A stretch of DNA of 5,009 nucleotides from Frankiales bacterium (GTDB taxonomy: Bacteria; Actinomycetota; Actinomycetes; Mycobacteriales; SCTD01), in contig SCTD01000415.1 of the NCBI GenBank assembly GCA_004299215.1, positions 1 to 5,009 of the forward strand, read 5' to 3'. A program made the position numbers and the translations under genes. The first letter of the stretch is position 1. Every line of letters starts with the position of its first letter. Shown piece after piece: positions 1 through 5,009 of the stretch. The notes under the pieces are model-generated. The model did not search any database. It saw nothing but the letters and a program-made list of their open reading frames with translations, and had not been told where the DNA came from.

Positions 1-653
1 GCCGGCAGCTGCAGACGGACCTGCCGGCCGAGGGTGCTGCAGTGCTCGCGGTAGGCGGTCCGCGACGCGTCAGGATCCGAGAGGACGCTCGTCAGCGACC
101 TCAGCACCGCACGCAGCAGCGTGTCCCGGTCGGTCGTGCTCGCACCGACGAGCCGCAACGAGCCGGCGGTCTCGACAGGGAGCTCGTCGGCGCGGGTCGA
201 GACGTTGAGCCCGATCCCGAGGACGGCCGCCCCGGCCGCCGGCACCTCGACGAGCACGCCGCAGACCTTGCGGTCCTTCACGAGCACGTCGTTCGGCCAC
301 TTGAGCTCGGCCGCCAGCTCGGCCCGCTCGCGCAGCGCCGTGGCCACGGCGAGCCCGGTCCACAGCGGGAGCCACGACCACTGGGGGACCGGCAGCTCCG
401 GCCGCACGAGCACGCTGAAGGTCAGCCCGGCGCGCGGCGGCGACACCCAGGTCCGGTCCAGGCGCCCGCGCCCGGCGGTCTGCGCCTCGGCCACGACCAC
501 CAGCCCGCCAGGCTCCCCGGCGCGCGCCCGCTCGGCGACGACGGCGTTGGTGGAGCCGGCCTCCGCCAGGACCTCCAGCCGCCAGCCGTCCGGGGCCAGG
601 GCCCGTTGCAGCGACGTGACGTGCAGCGGCGGCCGGTCGAGGTCCTCGTACAC
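1..653 (-). CDS. birA: Biotin--[acetyl-CoA-carboxylase] ligase, C-terminus cut off by window edge
   Basis: Cytoplasmic enzyme that activates biotin with ATP to biotinyl-AMP and transfers it to the carrier-domain lysine of biotin enzymes; the AccA encoded in this window is its obvious substrate. I translated the minus strand by hand: 217 codons are visible. Motifs in order are GSTN (33-36), QTAGRGRLDR (58-67, the biotinyl-AMP binding loop), KWPNDVLV (118-125, whose Lys118 is the expected catalytic lysine), DRKVCGVLVE (127-136) and GIGLNV (146-151). The visible part ends near residue 217, at the start of the small C-terminal SH3-like domain, so roughly 40-55 residues lie off the left edge. There is no N-terminal helix-turn-helix, so this is the ligase-only class and should not repress genes as E. 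coli BirA does. The GTG at 653 gives an N-terminus reading YEDLDRPPL, typical of actinobacterial homologues; an in-frame GTG at 668 is the alternative. Neither has a Shine-Dalgarno sequence. The gene is divergent from the YdeI-like and acc genes. Confidence 0.95.
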   Translation of the reverse strand, partial: MYEDLDRPPLHVTSLQRALAPDGWRLEVLAEAGSTNAVVAERARAGEPGGLVVVAEAQTAGRGRLDRTWVSPPRAGLTFSVLVRPELPVPQWSWLPLWTGLAVATALRERAELAAELKWPNDVLVKDRKVCGVLVEVPAAGAAVLGIGLNVSTRADELPVETAGSLRLVGASTTDRDTLLRAVLRSLTSVLSDPDASRTAYREHCSTLGRQVRLQLP

Positions 654-658
654 GCCGC

Positions 659-672
659 CAGTGTGCACACTG
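659..672. promoter_or_regulatory. Perfect 14-bp palindrome in the birA divergent gap; candidate operator or shared promoter core
   Basis: The sequence CAGTGTGCACACTG equals its own reverse complement over all 14 bases, and the symmetry stops abruptly at 658/673. It lies between the birA GTG at 653 and the YdeI-like gene. Each half contains CACACT, one base from the actinobacterial -10 pattern TANNNT. Reading outward on either strand, a GTG follows exactly 6 nt later: 653 on the minus strand (birA) and 678 on the plus strand (in frame with the YdeI-like gene). This is what a shared symmetric -10 driving two leaderless transcripts would look like, but the first T of the hexamer is missing and no -35 is visible. 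A dimeric repressor site is an equal alternative; I do not recognise it as the site of a named regulator. Confidence 0.4.
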
Positions 673-693
673 CGGCCGTGGCCGTGCAGCGCG

Positions 694-698
694 AGGAG
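694..698 (+). promoter_or_regulatory. Shine-Dalgarno AGGAG for the YdeI-like gene
   Basis: AGGAG sits 6 nt upstream of the ATG at 705, an ideal spacing, and is the main reason for choosing that start. A caution is that the same bases would encode Glu-Glu-Leu if translation began at GTG 678 or 684, so the match could be coding rather than a ribosome binding site. Confidence 0.55.
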
Positions 699-704
699 CT
701 CCTG

Positions 705-1151
705 ATGGAGTCGCGTGCCCAGTGGCGCGGCTGGCTCGCCGAGCACGCCTCGACCAGCCCGGGCGTGTGGGTGGTGACGTGGAAGCGCAGCAGCGGACGG
801 CCCGTCCTGGCGTACGAGGACCTCGTGCAGGAGGCGCTCTGCTTCGGGTGGGTCGACGGCCAGGCGCGCGCGGTGGACGCCGAGCGGACGTCGCTGCTGG
901 TCACCCCGCGGCGCCCCGGCAGCGGCTGGGCGCGCACGAACGAGGAACGCGTGGCGCGGTTGCAGGCCGCGGGCCTGGCCGCGGCGCTCGACGCCGACCC
1001 GGCGGCCCGGGCGGCGTGGGACGGCTTCCCCCCGTCGGCCCGCAAGCAGCTCATCGCGTGGGTGACCACCGCCAAGCGGCCGGAGACGCGGGCACGCCGC
1101 GTGAACGAGACCGCCGCCAGGGCTGCACGGGGGGAGCGGGCCAACCAGTGA
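705..1151 (+). CDS. Compact YdeI/OmdA-family protein, function unknown
   Basis: From ATG 705 this is a 148-residue soluble protein with no signal peptide or membrane segment. It matches the YdeI/OmpD-associated (OmdA) family: SRAQWRGWL (3-11), EALCFGWVDGQ (43-53), the basic TPRRPGSGWART stretch (67-78), and a C-terminal OmdA-type part ending AKRPETRARRV (123-133) and ARGERANQ (141-148). Salmonella members are linked to resistance to antimicrobial peptides, but the biochemical role is unknown and should not be carried over here. Family members are usually near 190 residues. Here RLQAAG (85-90) runs straight into LAAALDADPAAR (91-102), so the usual segment of about 30 residues between these blocks, as I recall the family, is absent. 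Reading frame and codon use are continuous, so it looks like an in-frame deletion, not decay. Alternative starts are GTG 678 and GTG 684, which add an REELL-type N-terminus I recall from relatives. The stop codon is 36 nt before accD. Confidence 0.8.
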   Translation: MESRAQWRGWLAEHASTSPGVWVVTWKRSSGRPVLAYEDLVQEALCFGWVDGQARAVDAERTSLLVTPRRPGSGWARTNEERVARLQAAGLAAALDADPAARAAWDGFPPSARKQLIAWVTTAKRPETRARRVNETAARAARGERANQ

Positions 1152-1173
1152 CGGGACCGTGACGGGCGCTCGA

Positions 1174-1179
1174 TAGCCT
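1174..1179 (+). promoter_or_regulatory. Candidate -10 element for leaderless accD transcription
   Basis: TAGCCT fits the actinobacterial housekeeping -10 pattern TANNNT and ends 8 nt before the accD GTG at 1188, which puts the expected transcription start at or next to the start codon. No purine-rich ribosome binding site precedes the GTG, only CTTTCCCCTT. The combination is typical of a leaderless mRNA. A GTGACG at 1149-1154, overlapping the stop codon of the YdeI-like gene, is a possible but overly distant (19-nt spacer) -35. This is inferred from sequence pattern only. Confidence 0.5.
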
Positions 1180-1187
1180 TTCCCCTT

Positions 1188-2777
1188 GTGACCGCTGAGC
1201 CGATGCACGTCGACCCCGAGCTGCACACCACCGCCGGCAAGCTGGCCGAGCTGCGCCGCCGCGTGGACGAGTCCCTGCACCCCGGCAGCGAGGCCGCCCT
1301 CGCCAAGCGCGCCGAGAAGGGCCAGAAGTCCGCCCGCGAGCGGATCGAGCTGCTCCTCGACGAGGGCAGCTTCGTCGAGACCGACGCGCTGACCCGGCAC
1401 CGGGCCCGCGACTTCGGCATGGAGGCCCGGCAGCCGACCGGCGACGGGGTCGTCACCGGCTACGGCACGATCGACGGCCGCCCGGTGTGCGTGTTCAGCC
1501 AGGACGCCACCGTCTTCGGCGGCGCGCTCGGCGAGGTCTACGGCGAGAAGATCCGCAAGGTCATGGACCTCGCCCTCAGGACCGGCTGCCCGATCGTCGG
1601 CATCAACGAGGGCTCCGGCGCCCGGATCCAGGAAGGGATCATGGGTCTCGCCCTCTACGGCGACATCTTCTACCGCAACGTCCTGGCCAGCGGCGTGATC
1701 CCGCAGATCAGCCTCATCATGGGCAACTGCGCCGGCGGCCACGTCTACAGCCCGGCGCTCACCGACTTCAACCTCATGGTCGACAAGACCAGCGCGATGA
1801 TGATCACCGGGCCGGACGTCATCAAGACGGTCACCGGCGAGGACATCACCATCGAGGACCTCGGTGGCGCCCGGGCGCACAACTCCAAGAGCGGCGTCGC
1901 GCACTTCATGAGCTCCGACGACGAGGAGTGCCTGGAGCTGGCGAAGGAGCTGCTCAGCTTCCTGCCGTCGAACAACCTCTCCGAGCCGCCCGTCTTCGAC
2001 GCCCCGGACGCCCTCACCGAGGAGCCGCTCGTCGCGCTCGACACGGTCATCCCGGACAGCAACAACGCGCCGTACGACATGAAGTCGATCATCACGACCG
2101 TCCTCGACGACGGCGACTTCCTCGAGGTGCAGGAGCTGTGGGCGCCGAGCATCGTCTGCGGCTTCGGCCGGATCGAGGGTCGCAGCGTCGGCGTCGTCGC
2201 CAACAACCCGATGCAGTTCGCCGGCACGCTCGACATCGACGCCTCCGAGAAGGCCGCCCGGTTCGTCCGCACCTGTGACGCCTTCAACGTCCCGGTGCTG
2301 ACGTTCTGCGACGTGCCCGGCTACCTCCCGGGCGTCGGCCAGGAGCACGCCGGGATCATCCGGCACGGCGCGAAGCTCCTCTACGCCTACTCCGAGGCGA
2401 CCGTCCCGCTGGTCACCGTGATCACCCGCAAGGCGTACGGCGGCTCGTACGTCGCGATGGGCTCCAAGCACCTCGGTGCCGACGTGAACCTCGCCTGGCC
2501 CACCGCGCAGGTCGCGGTCGTCGGCGCGCTCGGCGCCGTGAACATCGTGCGCCGCAAGGAGATCGCGGCCGCGAAGGACCCCGACGCGGCGCGCGCGCAG
2601 TTCATGACGGAGTACGAGGACACGTTCGCGACGCCGTACATCGCGGCCGACCGGGGCTTCGTCGACGCGGTCATCGAACCGAGCGCGACCCGGCGCGAGG
2701 TGGCGAAGGCGCTGCGGCTGCTCCGCACCAAGCGGCAGACCCTGCCGCCCAAGAAGCACGGGAACATCCCGCTGTGA
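1188..2777 (+). CDS. accD: Acyl-CoA carboxylase carboxyltransferase (beta) subunit
   Basis: Transfers the carboxyl group from carboxybiotin on AccA to acetyl- and/or propionyl-CoA, giving malonyl- or methylmalonyl-CoA; family members form cytoplasmic hexamers. The 529 residues are full length for the AccD5/PccB group. Two crotonase-like halves are visible: an N-terminal half (about 15-265) with EGSGARIQEG (141-150) and GNCAGGHVYSP (179-189) for acyl-CoA and oxyanion-hole contacts, and a C-terminal half (about 280-515) with DVPGYLPG (375-382), GGSYVAMGSK (418-427) and NLAWPTAQ (433-440). It ends PPKKHGNIPL, a family hallmark. The residue known to steer substrate choice, Asp422 in Streptomyces PccB and Ile in the acetyl-CoA-accepting AccB, is Val422 here, so broad acetyl/propionyl specificity is inferred. 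The GTG start lacks a Shine-Dalgarno sequence and follows a -10-like TAGCCT, suggesting leaderless translation; an ATG five codons in is less likely. The stop codon overlaps accE by 4 bp. Synteny with birA resembles the M. tuberculosis accD5 locus. Confidence 0.97.
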   Translation: MTAEPMHVDPELHTTAGKLAELRRRVDESLHPGSEAALAKRAEKGQKSARERIELLLDEGSFVETDALTRHRARDFGMEARQPTGDGVVTGYGTIDGRPVCVFSQDATVFGGALGEVYGEKIRKVMDLALRTGCPIVGINEGSGARIQEGIMGLALYGDIFYRNVLASGVIPQISLIMGNCAGGHVYSPALTDFNLMVDKTSAMMITGPDVIKTVTGEDITIEDLGGARAHNSKSGVAHFMSSDDEECLELAKELLSFLPSNNLSEPPVFDAPDALTEEPLVALDTVIPDSNNAPYDMKSIITTVLDDGDFLEVQELWAPSIVCGFGRIEGRSVGVVANNPMQFAGTLDIDASEKAARFVRTCDAFNVPVLTFCDVPGYLPGVGQEHAGIIRHGAKLLYAYSEATVPLVTVITRKAYGGSYVAMGSKHLGADVNLAWPTAQVAVVGALGAVNIVRRKEIAAAKDPDAARAQFMTEYEDTFATPYIAADRGFVDAVIEPSATRREVAKALRLLRTKRQTLPPKKHGNIPL

Positions 2778-3004
2778 CGTCCCCCGACGAGACGCCGGTC
2801 GTGCGTCCGCTGCTCACGGTCGTGCGGGGCGAGCCGACACCGGAGCAGCTGGCGGCGCTGGTGGCCGTCGTGAGCGCCCGAGCGGCCGCGAGCTCCGACG
2901 GGGCGGCCGAGCCGGCCCCGCCGTCGCTGTGGTCGCGCCCGCAGCTGCGCGCCCCCCTGTCCCCTGCCCCCGGCGCCTGGCGCGCCTCCGCCCTCCCCCA
3001 CTAG
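2774..3004 (+). CDS. accE: Acyl-CoA carboxylase epsilon subunit
   Basis: A small 76-residue protein of the actinobacterial ACC epsilon family (AccE/PccE), which promotes assembly and activity of the AccA-AccD complex. Recognition rests on three parts. The first is LLTVVRGEPTPEQLAALVAV (13-32), the conserved strand, short motif and helix. The second is an Ala/Pro-rich low-complexity linker (36-50). The third is the C-terminal signature SLWSRP (51-56) followed by PGAWRASALP (66-75). Length is normal for the family. The GTG start shares four bases (GTGA) with the accD stop codon, so translation is probably coupled to accD; no strong ribosome binding site precedes it. The stop codon TAG overlaps the AGGAG that serves accA. 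Its position between accD and accA fits co-translation of the three complex partners. Confidence 0.93.
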   Translation: MTSPDETPVVRPLLTVVRGEPTPEQLAALVAVVSARAAASSDGAAEPAPPSLWSRPQLRAPLSPAPGAWRASALPH

Positions 3005-3007
3005 GAG
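3003..3007 (+). promoter_or_regulatory. Shine-Dalgarno AGGAG for accA, overlapping the accE stop codon
   Basis: AGGAG begins inside the accE TAG stop codon and lies 8 nt upstream of the GTG at 3016. It decides the accA start: the reading frame is open further upstream, but only this GTG has a good ribosome binding site and begins the protein at the expected RKVLIANRGEIA. Ribosomes ending accE are placed to re-initiate on accA. Confidence 0.8.
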
Positions 3008-3015
3008 CCCCACCC

Positions 3016-4764
3016 GTGCGCAAGGTCCTCATCGCCAACCGCGGCGAGATCGCCGTCCGCGTCGCCCGCGCCTGCCGCGACGCCGGCCTGCAGTCCGTCG
3101 CCGTCTACGCAGAGCCCGACCTCGACGCCCTGCACGTACGGGTGGCGGACGAGGCCTTCGCCCTCGGCGGCACGACGCCGGGCGACTCCTACCTCCGCAT
3201 CGACAAGGTGATCCAGGCGCTCAAGGACTCCGGTGCGGACGCGGTCCACCCGGGCTACGGCTTCCTGTCGGAGAACGCCGAGTTCGCGCAGGCCGTGATC
3301 GACGCCGGCGCCACCTGGATCGGGCCGTCCCCCGAGGCCATCGCCGCGCTCGGCGACAAGACCACCGCCCGCCACATCGCGCTGAAGATCGGCGCACCGC
3401 TCGCGCCCGGCACCGCCGATCCCGTCAAGGGCGTCGACGAGGTGCTCGCGTTCGTGGAGGAGCACGGCCTGCCGGTTGCCATCAAGGCTGCGTTCGGCGG
3501 CGGCGGGCGCGGGCTGAAGATCGCGCGCAAGCAGGAGGAGATCGAGGAGCTCTACGAGTCGGCGGTCCGCGAGGCGGTCGCTGCCTTCGGGCGCGGCGAG
3601 TGCTTCGTCGAGCGCTACCTGGACAAGCCGCGCCACGTCGAGACCCAGGTGCTGGCCGACAGCCACGGCAACGTCGTCGTCGTGTCCACCCGCGACTGCT
3701 CCCTGCAGCGCCGCTACCAGAAGGTCGTCGAGGAGGCCCCCGCGCCGTTCCTCACCGAGGACCAGAAGGCGCAGCTCTACAAGGCGTCCAAGGACATCAT
3801 CCGCGAGGCGAACTACGTCGGCGCCGGGACGTGCGAGTTCCTCGTCGCCCAGGACGGTCTGATCTCGTTCCTCGAGGTCAACACCCGCCTGCAGGTCGAG
3901 CACCCGGTGACCGAGGAGGTCACGGGCGTGGACCTCGTCCGCGAGCAGTTCCGCATCGCCGACGGCCTCGAGCTGACCTTCACCGACCCCGAGCCGCGCG
4001 GGCACTCCATCGAGTTCCGCATCAACGGCGAGGACCCGGGCCGCGGCTTCCTGCCCGCGCCCGGTGCAGTCACGACCTTCGTGCCGCCGCTCGGCCCGGG
4101 TGTCCGCGTCGACACCGGCGTCGAGTCGGGCTCCGTCATCGGCGGTGCCTTCGACTCGCTGCTCGCCAAGCTCATCGTCACCGGCGCCACCCGTGAGCAG
4201 GCCCTCGAGCGCTCCCGCCGCGCGCTCGACGAGATGCAGGTCGAGGGCATGGCCACGCTGATCCCCTTCCACCGCAAGGTGGTTCGCGACGAGGCCTTCA
4301 CCAGCGAGCCGTTCACCGTGCACAACCGCTGGATCGAGACGGAGTTCGAGAACGACATCGAGCCCTTCACCGGCGGCGCGGAGGCGTCCGAGGACGAGCC
4401 GCGCGAGAAGGTCGTCGTCGAGGTCGGCGGCCGTCGCCTCGAGGTGTCGCTGCCCGCCGGGCTCGGTGCGTCGGCCGGCGGGGGCGGCGGGTCGAAGAAG
4501 GGCGCGCCCAAGCGGGCAGCCAAGAAGGGCAGCGGGGCCGCAGCGTCCGGCGACACGCTCGCCTCGCCGATGCAGGGCACCATCGTCAAGGTCGCCGTCG
4601 AGGACGGCGCGACGGTCGAGGCGGGTGACCTGATCGTCGTGCTCGAGGCGATGAAGATGGAGCAGCCGATCAACGCCCACAAGGCCGGCACCGTCACCGG
4701 GCTCTCCGCCGCGGTCGGCGAGGTCGTGACGAGCGGCTCGGCGATCTGCGACATCAAGGACTGA
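3016..4764 (+). CDS. accA: Acyl-CoA carboxylase alpha subunit: biotin carboxylase fused to biotin carboxyl carrier domain
   Basis: A cytoplasmic 582-residue protein that carboxylates its own biotin using ATP and bicarbonate and presents it to AccD. The biotin carboxylase part spans about 1-445: ANRGEIAVRV (7-16), the ATP-grasp glycine loop GGGGRG (161-166) after Lys157, HVETQVLAD (207-215) and LEVNTRLQVEHPVTE (286-300). Residues matching the E. coli AccC active site are present: Glu274, Glu287, Asn289, Arg291, Glu295 and Arg335. A bridging region (about 446-483) leads to a Gly/Ala/Lys-rich linker (about 484-512). The biotinyl domain (513-582) carries EAMKM (544-548), with Lys547 the biotin site 35 residues from the C-terminus, as in typical carriers. 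Length matches actinobacterial AccA1/AccA3 proteins. I chose GTG 3016 for its AGGAG and correct N-terminus; an in-frame start at 2929 would add 29 Pro/Arg-rich residues overlapping accE. The gene follows accE by 11 nt and is probably the last gene of the operon. The symbol follows actinobacterial usage and is not the E. coli carboxyltransferase-alpha accA. Confidence 0.97.
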   Translation: MRKVLIANRGEIAVRVARACRDAGLQSVAVYAEPDLDALHVRVADEAFALGGTTPGDSYLRIDKVIQALKDSGADAVHPGYGFLSENAEFAQAVIDAGATWIGPSPEAIAALGDKTTARHIALKIGAPLAPGTADPVKGVDEVLAFVEEHGLPVAIKAAFGGGGRGLKIARKQEEIEELYESAVREAVAAFGRGECFVERYLDKPRHVETQVLADSHGNVVVVSTRDCSLQRRYQKVVEEAPAPFLTEDQKAQLYKASKDIIREANYVGAGTCEFLVAQDGLISFLEVNTRLQVEHPVTEEVTGVDLVREQFRIADGLELTFTDPEPRGHSIEFRINGEDPGRGFLPAPGAVTTFVPPLGPGVRVDTGVESGSVIGGAFDSLLAKLIVTGATREQALERSRRALDEMQVEGMATLIPFHRKVVRDEAFTSEPFTVHNRWIETEFENDIEPFTGGAEASEDEPREKVVVEVGGRRLEVSLPAGLGASAGGGGGSKKGAPKRAAKKGSGAAASGDTLASPMQGTIVKVAVEDGATVEAGDLIVVLEAMKMEQPINAHKAGTVTGLSAAVGEVVTSGSAICDIKD

Positions 4765-4840
4765 GCGGGCGCGCCGGGGGTCATGAGGCGTTCGCCGTCC
4801 TCCCATCGACCTTCCCGGAGGGCTGCGGCCACGCGCGACC

Positions 4841-4877
4841 ACGACGACGCCCGCCCGAAGTGACCGGCGGTCGTCGT
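4841..4877. terminator. Bulged 12-bp hairpin between convergent genes, possible bidirectional terminator
   Basis: The outer arm ACGACGAC (4841-4848) pairs with GTCGTCGT (4870-4877). After a 3-nt bulge (4849-4851), CGCC (4852-4855) pairs with GGCG (4866-4869), closing a 10-nt loop. It sits 76 nt past the accA stop codon, and its right end touches the stop codon of the minus-strand gene, as a shared terminator for convergent transcripts would. There is no T-tract on either side, so it is not a classic intrinsic terminator; actinobacterial terminators often lack one. A second smaller hairpin, AGCCGG/CCGGCT with a 6-nt loop (4879-4896), lies just beyond it inside the minus-strand coding end. The repeats are simple GC-rich triplets and could pair by chance. 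Confidence 0.35.
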
Positions 4878-5009
4878 CAGCCGGGCAGCGCCGGCTCCCA
4901 GGCGTAGGGGTCGTCGAGGTCCCAGGTCCAGCGGGTGTCGTCTGAGGGGTCGTAGGGGTCGGTGTCGTCGGGTTCGACGTCCTGGGCTCGGAGCTCGAGG
5001 CCGGCGGGG
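4877..5009 (-). CDS. C-terminal tail of an unidentified acidic protein, rest beyond the right edge
   Basis: The minus strand is open from the right edge to a TGA at 4877-4879, giving 43 visible residues. Forty of the 43 sense codons end in G or C, the strong third-position bias expected of a real gene in this genome. The tail is rich in Asp and Pro with several Trp and Tyr residues, includes two DPY units (DPYDPSDD and DDPYAWEP) and a WTWDLD segment, and ends ALPG. I recognise no family. It is probably a flexible acidic C-terminal extension, so it says little about function. It runs toward accA (convergent), separated by 112 nt. Because the start and main domain lie outside the window, the gene call rests on codon bias and the open frame alone. 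Confidence 0.6.
   Translation of the reverse strand, partial: PAGLELRAQDVEPDDTDPYDPSDDTRWTWDLDDPYAWEPALPG

Noticed and set aside
42..704. Long plus-strand open frame upstream of and continuous with the YdeI-like gene (369 residues in all)
   Set aside because: It lies antisense to birA, whose motifs are unambiguous. The upstream translation is Arg/Pro-rich with no recognisable domain, as expected of a high-G+C shadow frame. Only the part from about 678-705 onward is real.
1125..1140. Run of six G near the end of the YdeI-like gene, considered as a frameshift site
   Set aside because: The frame downstream still reads the family-typical ARGERANQ ending, so no frameshift is present.
422..1456. 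344-residue minus-strand open frame across birA, the YdeI-like gene and accD
   Set aside because: It is out of frame with birA and antisense to two recognisable genes; its low-complexity Ser/Arg/Ala composition has no motif.
2929..3015. N-terminal extension of accA to an upstream in-frame start
   Set aside because: It would overlap accE, adds a Pro/Arg-rich stretch unlike family N-termini, and has no ribosome binding site comparable to the AGGAG before GTG 3016.
4768..4775. GGCGCGCC palindrome just after the accA stop codon
   Set aside because: An 8-bp all-G/C palindrome is expected by chance in DNA this rich in G+C.
3001..4842. 613-residue minus-strand open frame antisense to accA
   Set aside because: Long antisense frames are a by-product of strong third-position G/C bias. 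The translation is Asp/Arg/Leu-rich without domains, while accA on the other strand has all catalytic motifs.
4783..4863. 26-codon plus-strand open frame after accA
   Set aside because: No well-spaced ribosome binding site, an Arg/Ser-rich composition and no recognisable similarity; it also runs into the candidate terminator hairpin.
4900..4965. Repeated GTAGGGGTCG units near the right end, considered as a DNA repeat
   Set aside because: They are explained by the two Asp-Pro-Tyr units encoded on the minus strand, and the copies are too few and diverged for a tandem array.
1..5009. Defence system, mobile element, CRISPR array, tRNA or riboswitch
   Set aside because: No repeats with spacers, transposase or phage motifs, cloverleaf or known leader structure were seen; gaps between genes are too short for large elements.

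Overview
The window looks like chromosomal DNA from a very high-G+C actinobacterium. Almost every codon in the real genes ends in G or C, starts are often GTG, and the gene set is the actinobacterial acyl-CoA carboxylase (ACC) type: a fused biotin carboxylase/biotin carrier subunit, a single-chain carboxyltransferase, and a small epsilon subunit that is largely confined to Actinobacteria. The genus cannot be named from the sequence alone.

Layout from left to right. (1) Positions 1-653, minus strand: birA, the biotin-protein ligase, cut at its C-terminus by the window edge. (2) A short divergent gap holding a perfect 14-bp palindrome (659-672). (3) About 705-1151, plus: a compact YdeI/OmdA-family protein that seems to lack an internal segment usual in the family. 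(4) 1188-2777, plus: accD, the carboxyltransferase, probably transcribed as a leaderless mRNA from a promoter just upstream. (5) 2774-3004, plus: accE, overlapping accD by 4 bp. (6) 3016-4764, plus: accA, biotin carboxylase plus biotin carrier domain, with its ribosome binding site overlapping the accE stop codon. (7) 4765-4876: a gap with a bulged hairpin, a possible terminator between convergent genes. (8) 4877-5009, minus: the C-terminal tail of an unidentified acidic protein entering from beyond the right edge.

The functional logic is tight. BirA attaches biotin to Lys547 of AccA, the AccA biotin carboxylase domain carboxylates that biotin with ATP and bicarbonate, AccD transfers the carboxyl to an acyl-CoA, and AccE helps AccA and AccD assemble. 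The products, malonyl-CoA and/or methylmalonyl-CoA, feed fatty-acid, branched-lipid or polyketide synthesis. The residue in AccD that is reported to set acyl-CoA preference is Val422, not the Asp of propionyl-CoA-dedicated enzymes, so a broad acetyl/propionyl enzyme is a fair inference.

I found no tRNA, rRNA, CRISPR array, insertion sequence or phage gene, and no clear sign of an undescribed multi-gene system. The points most worth a second look are the symmetric palindrome between birA and the YdeI-like gene, the shortened YdeI-like protein placed between birA and accD, and the AccD specificity residue.
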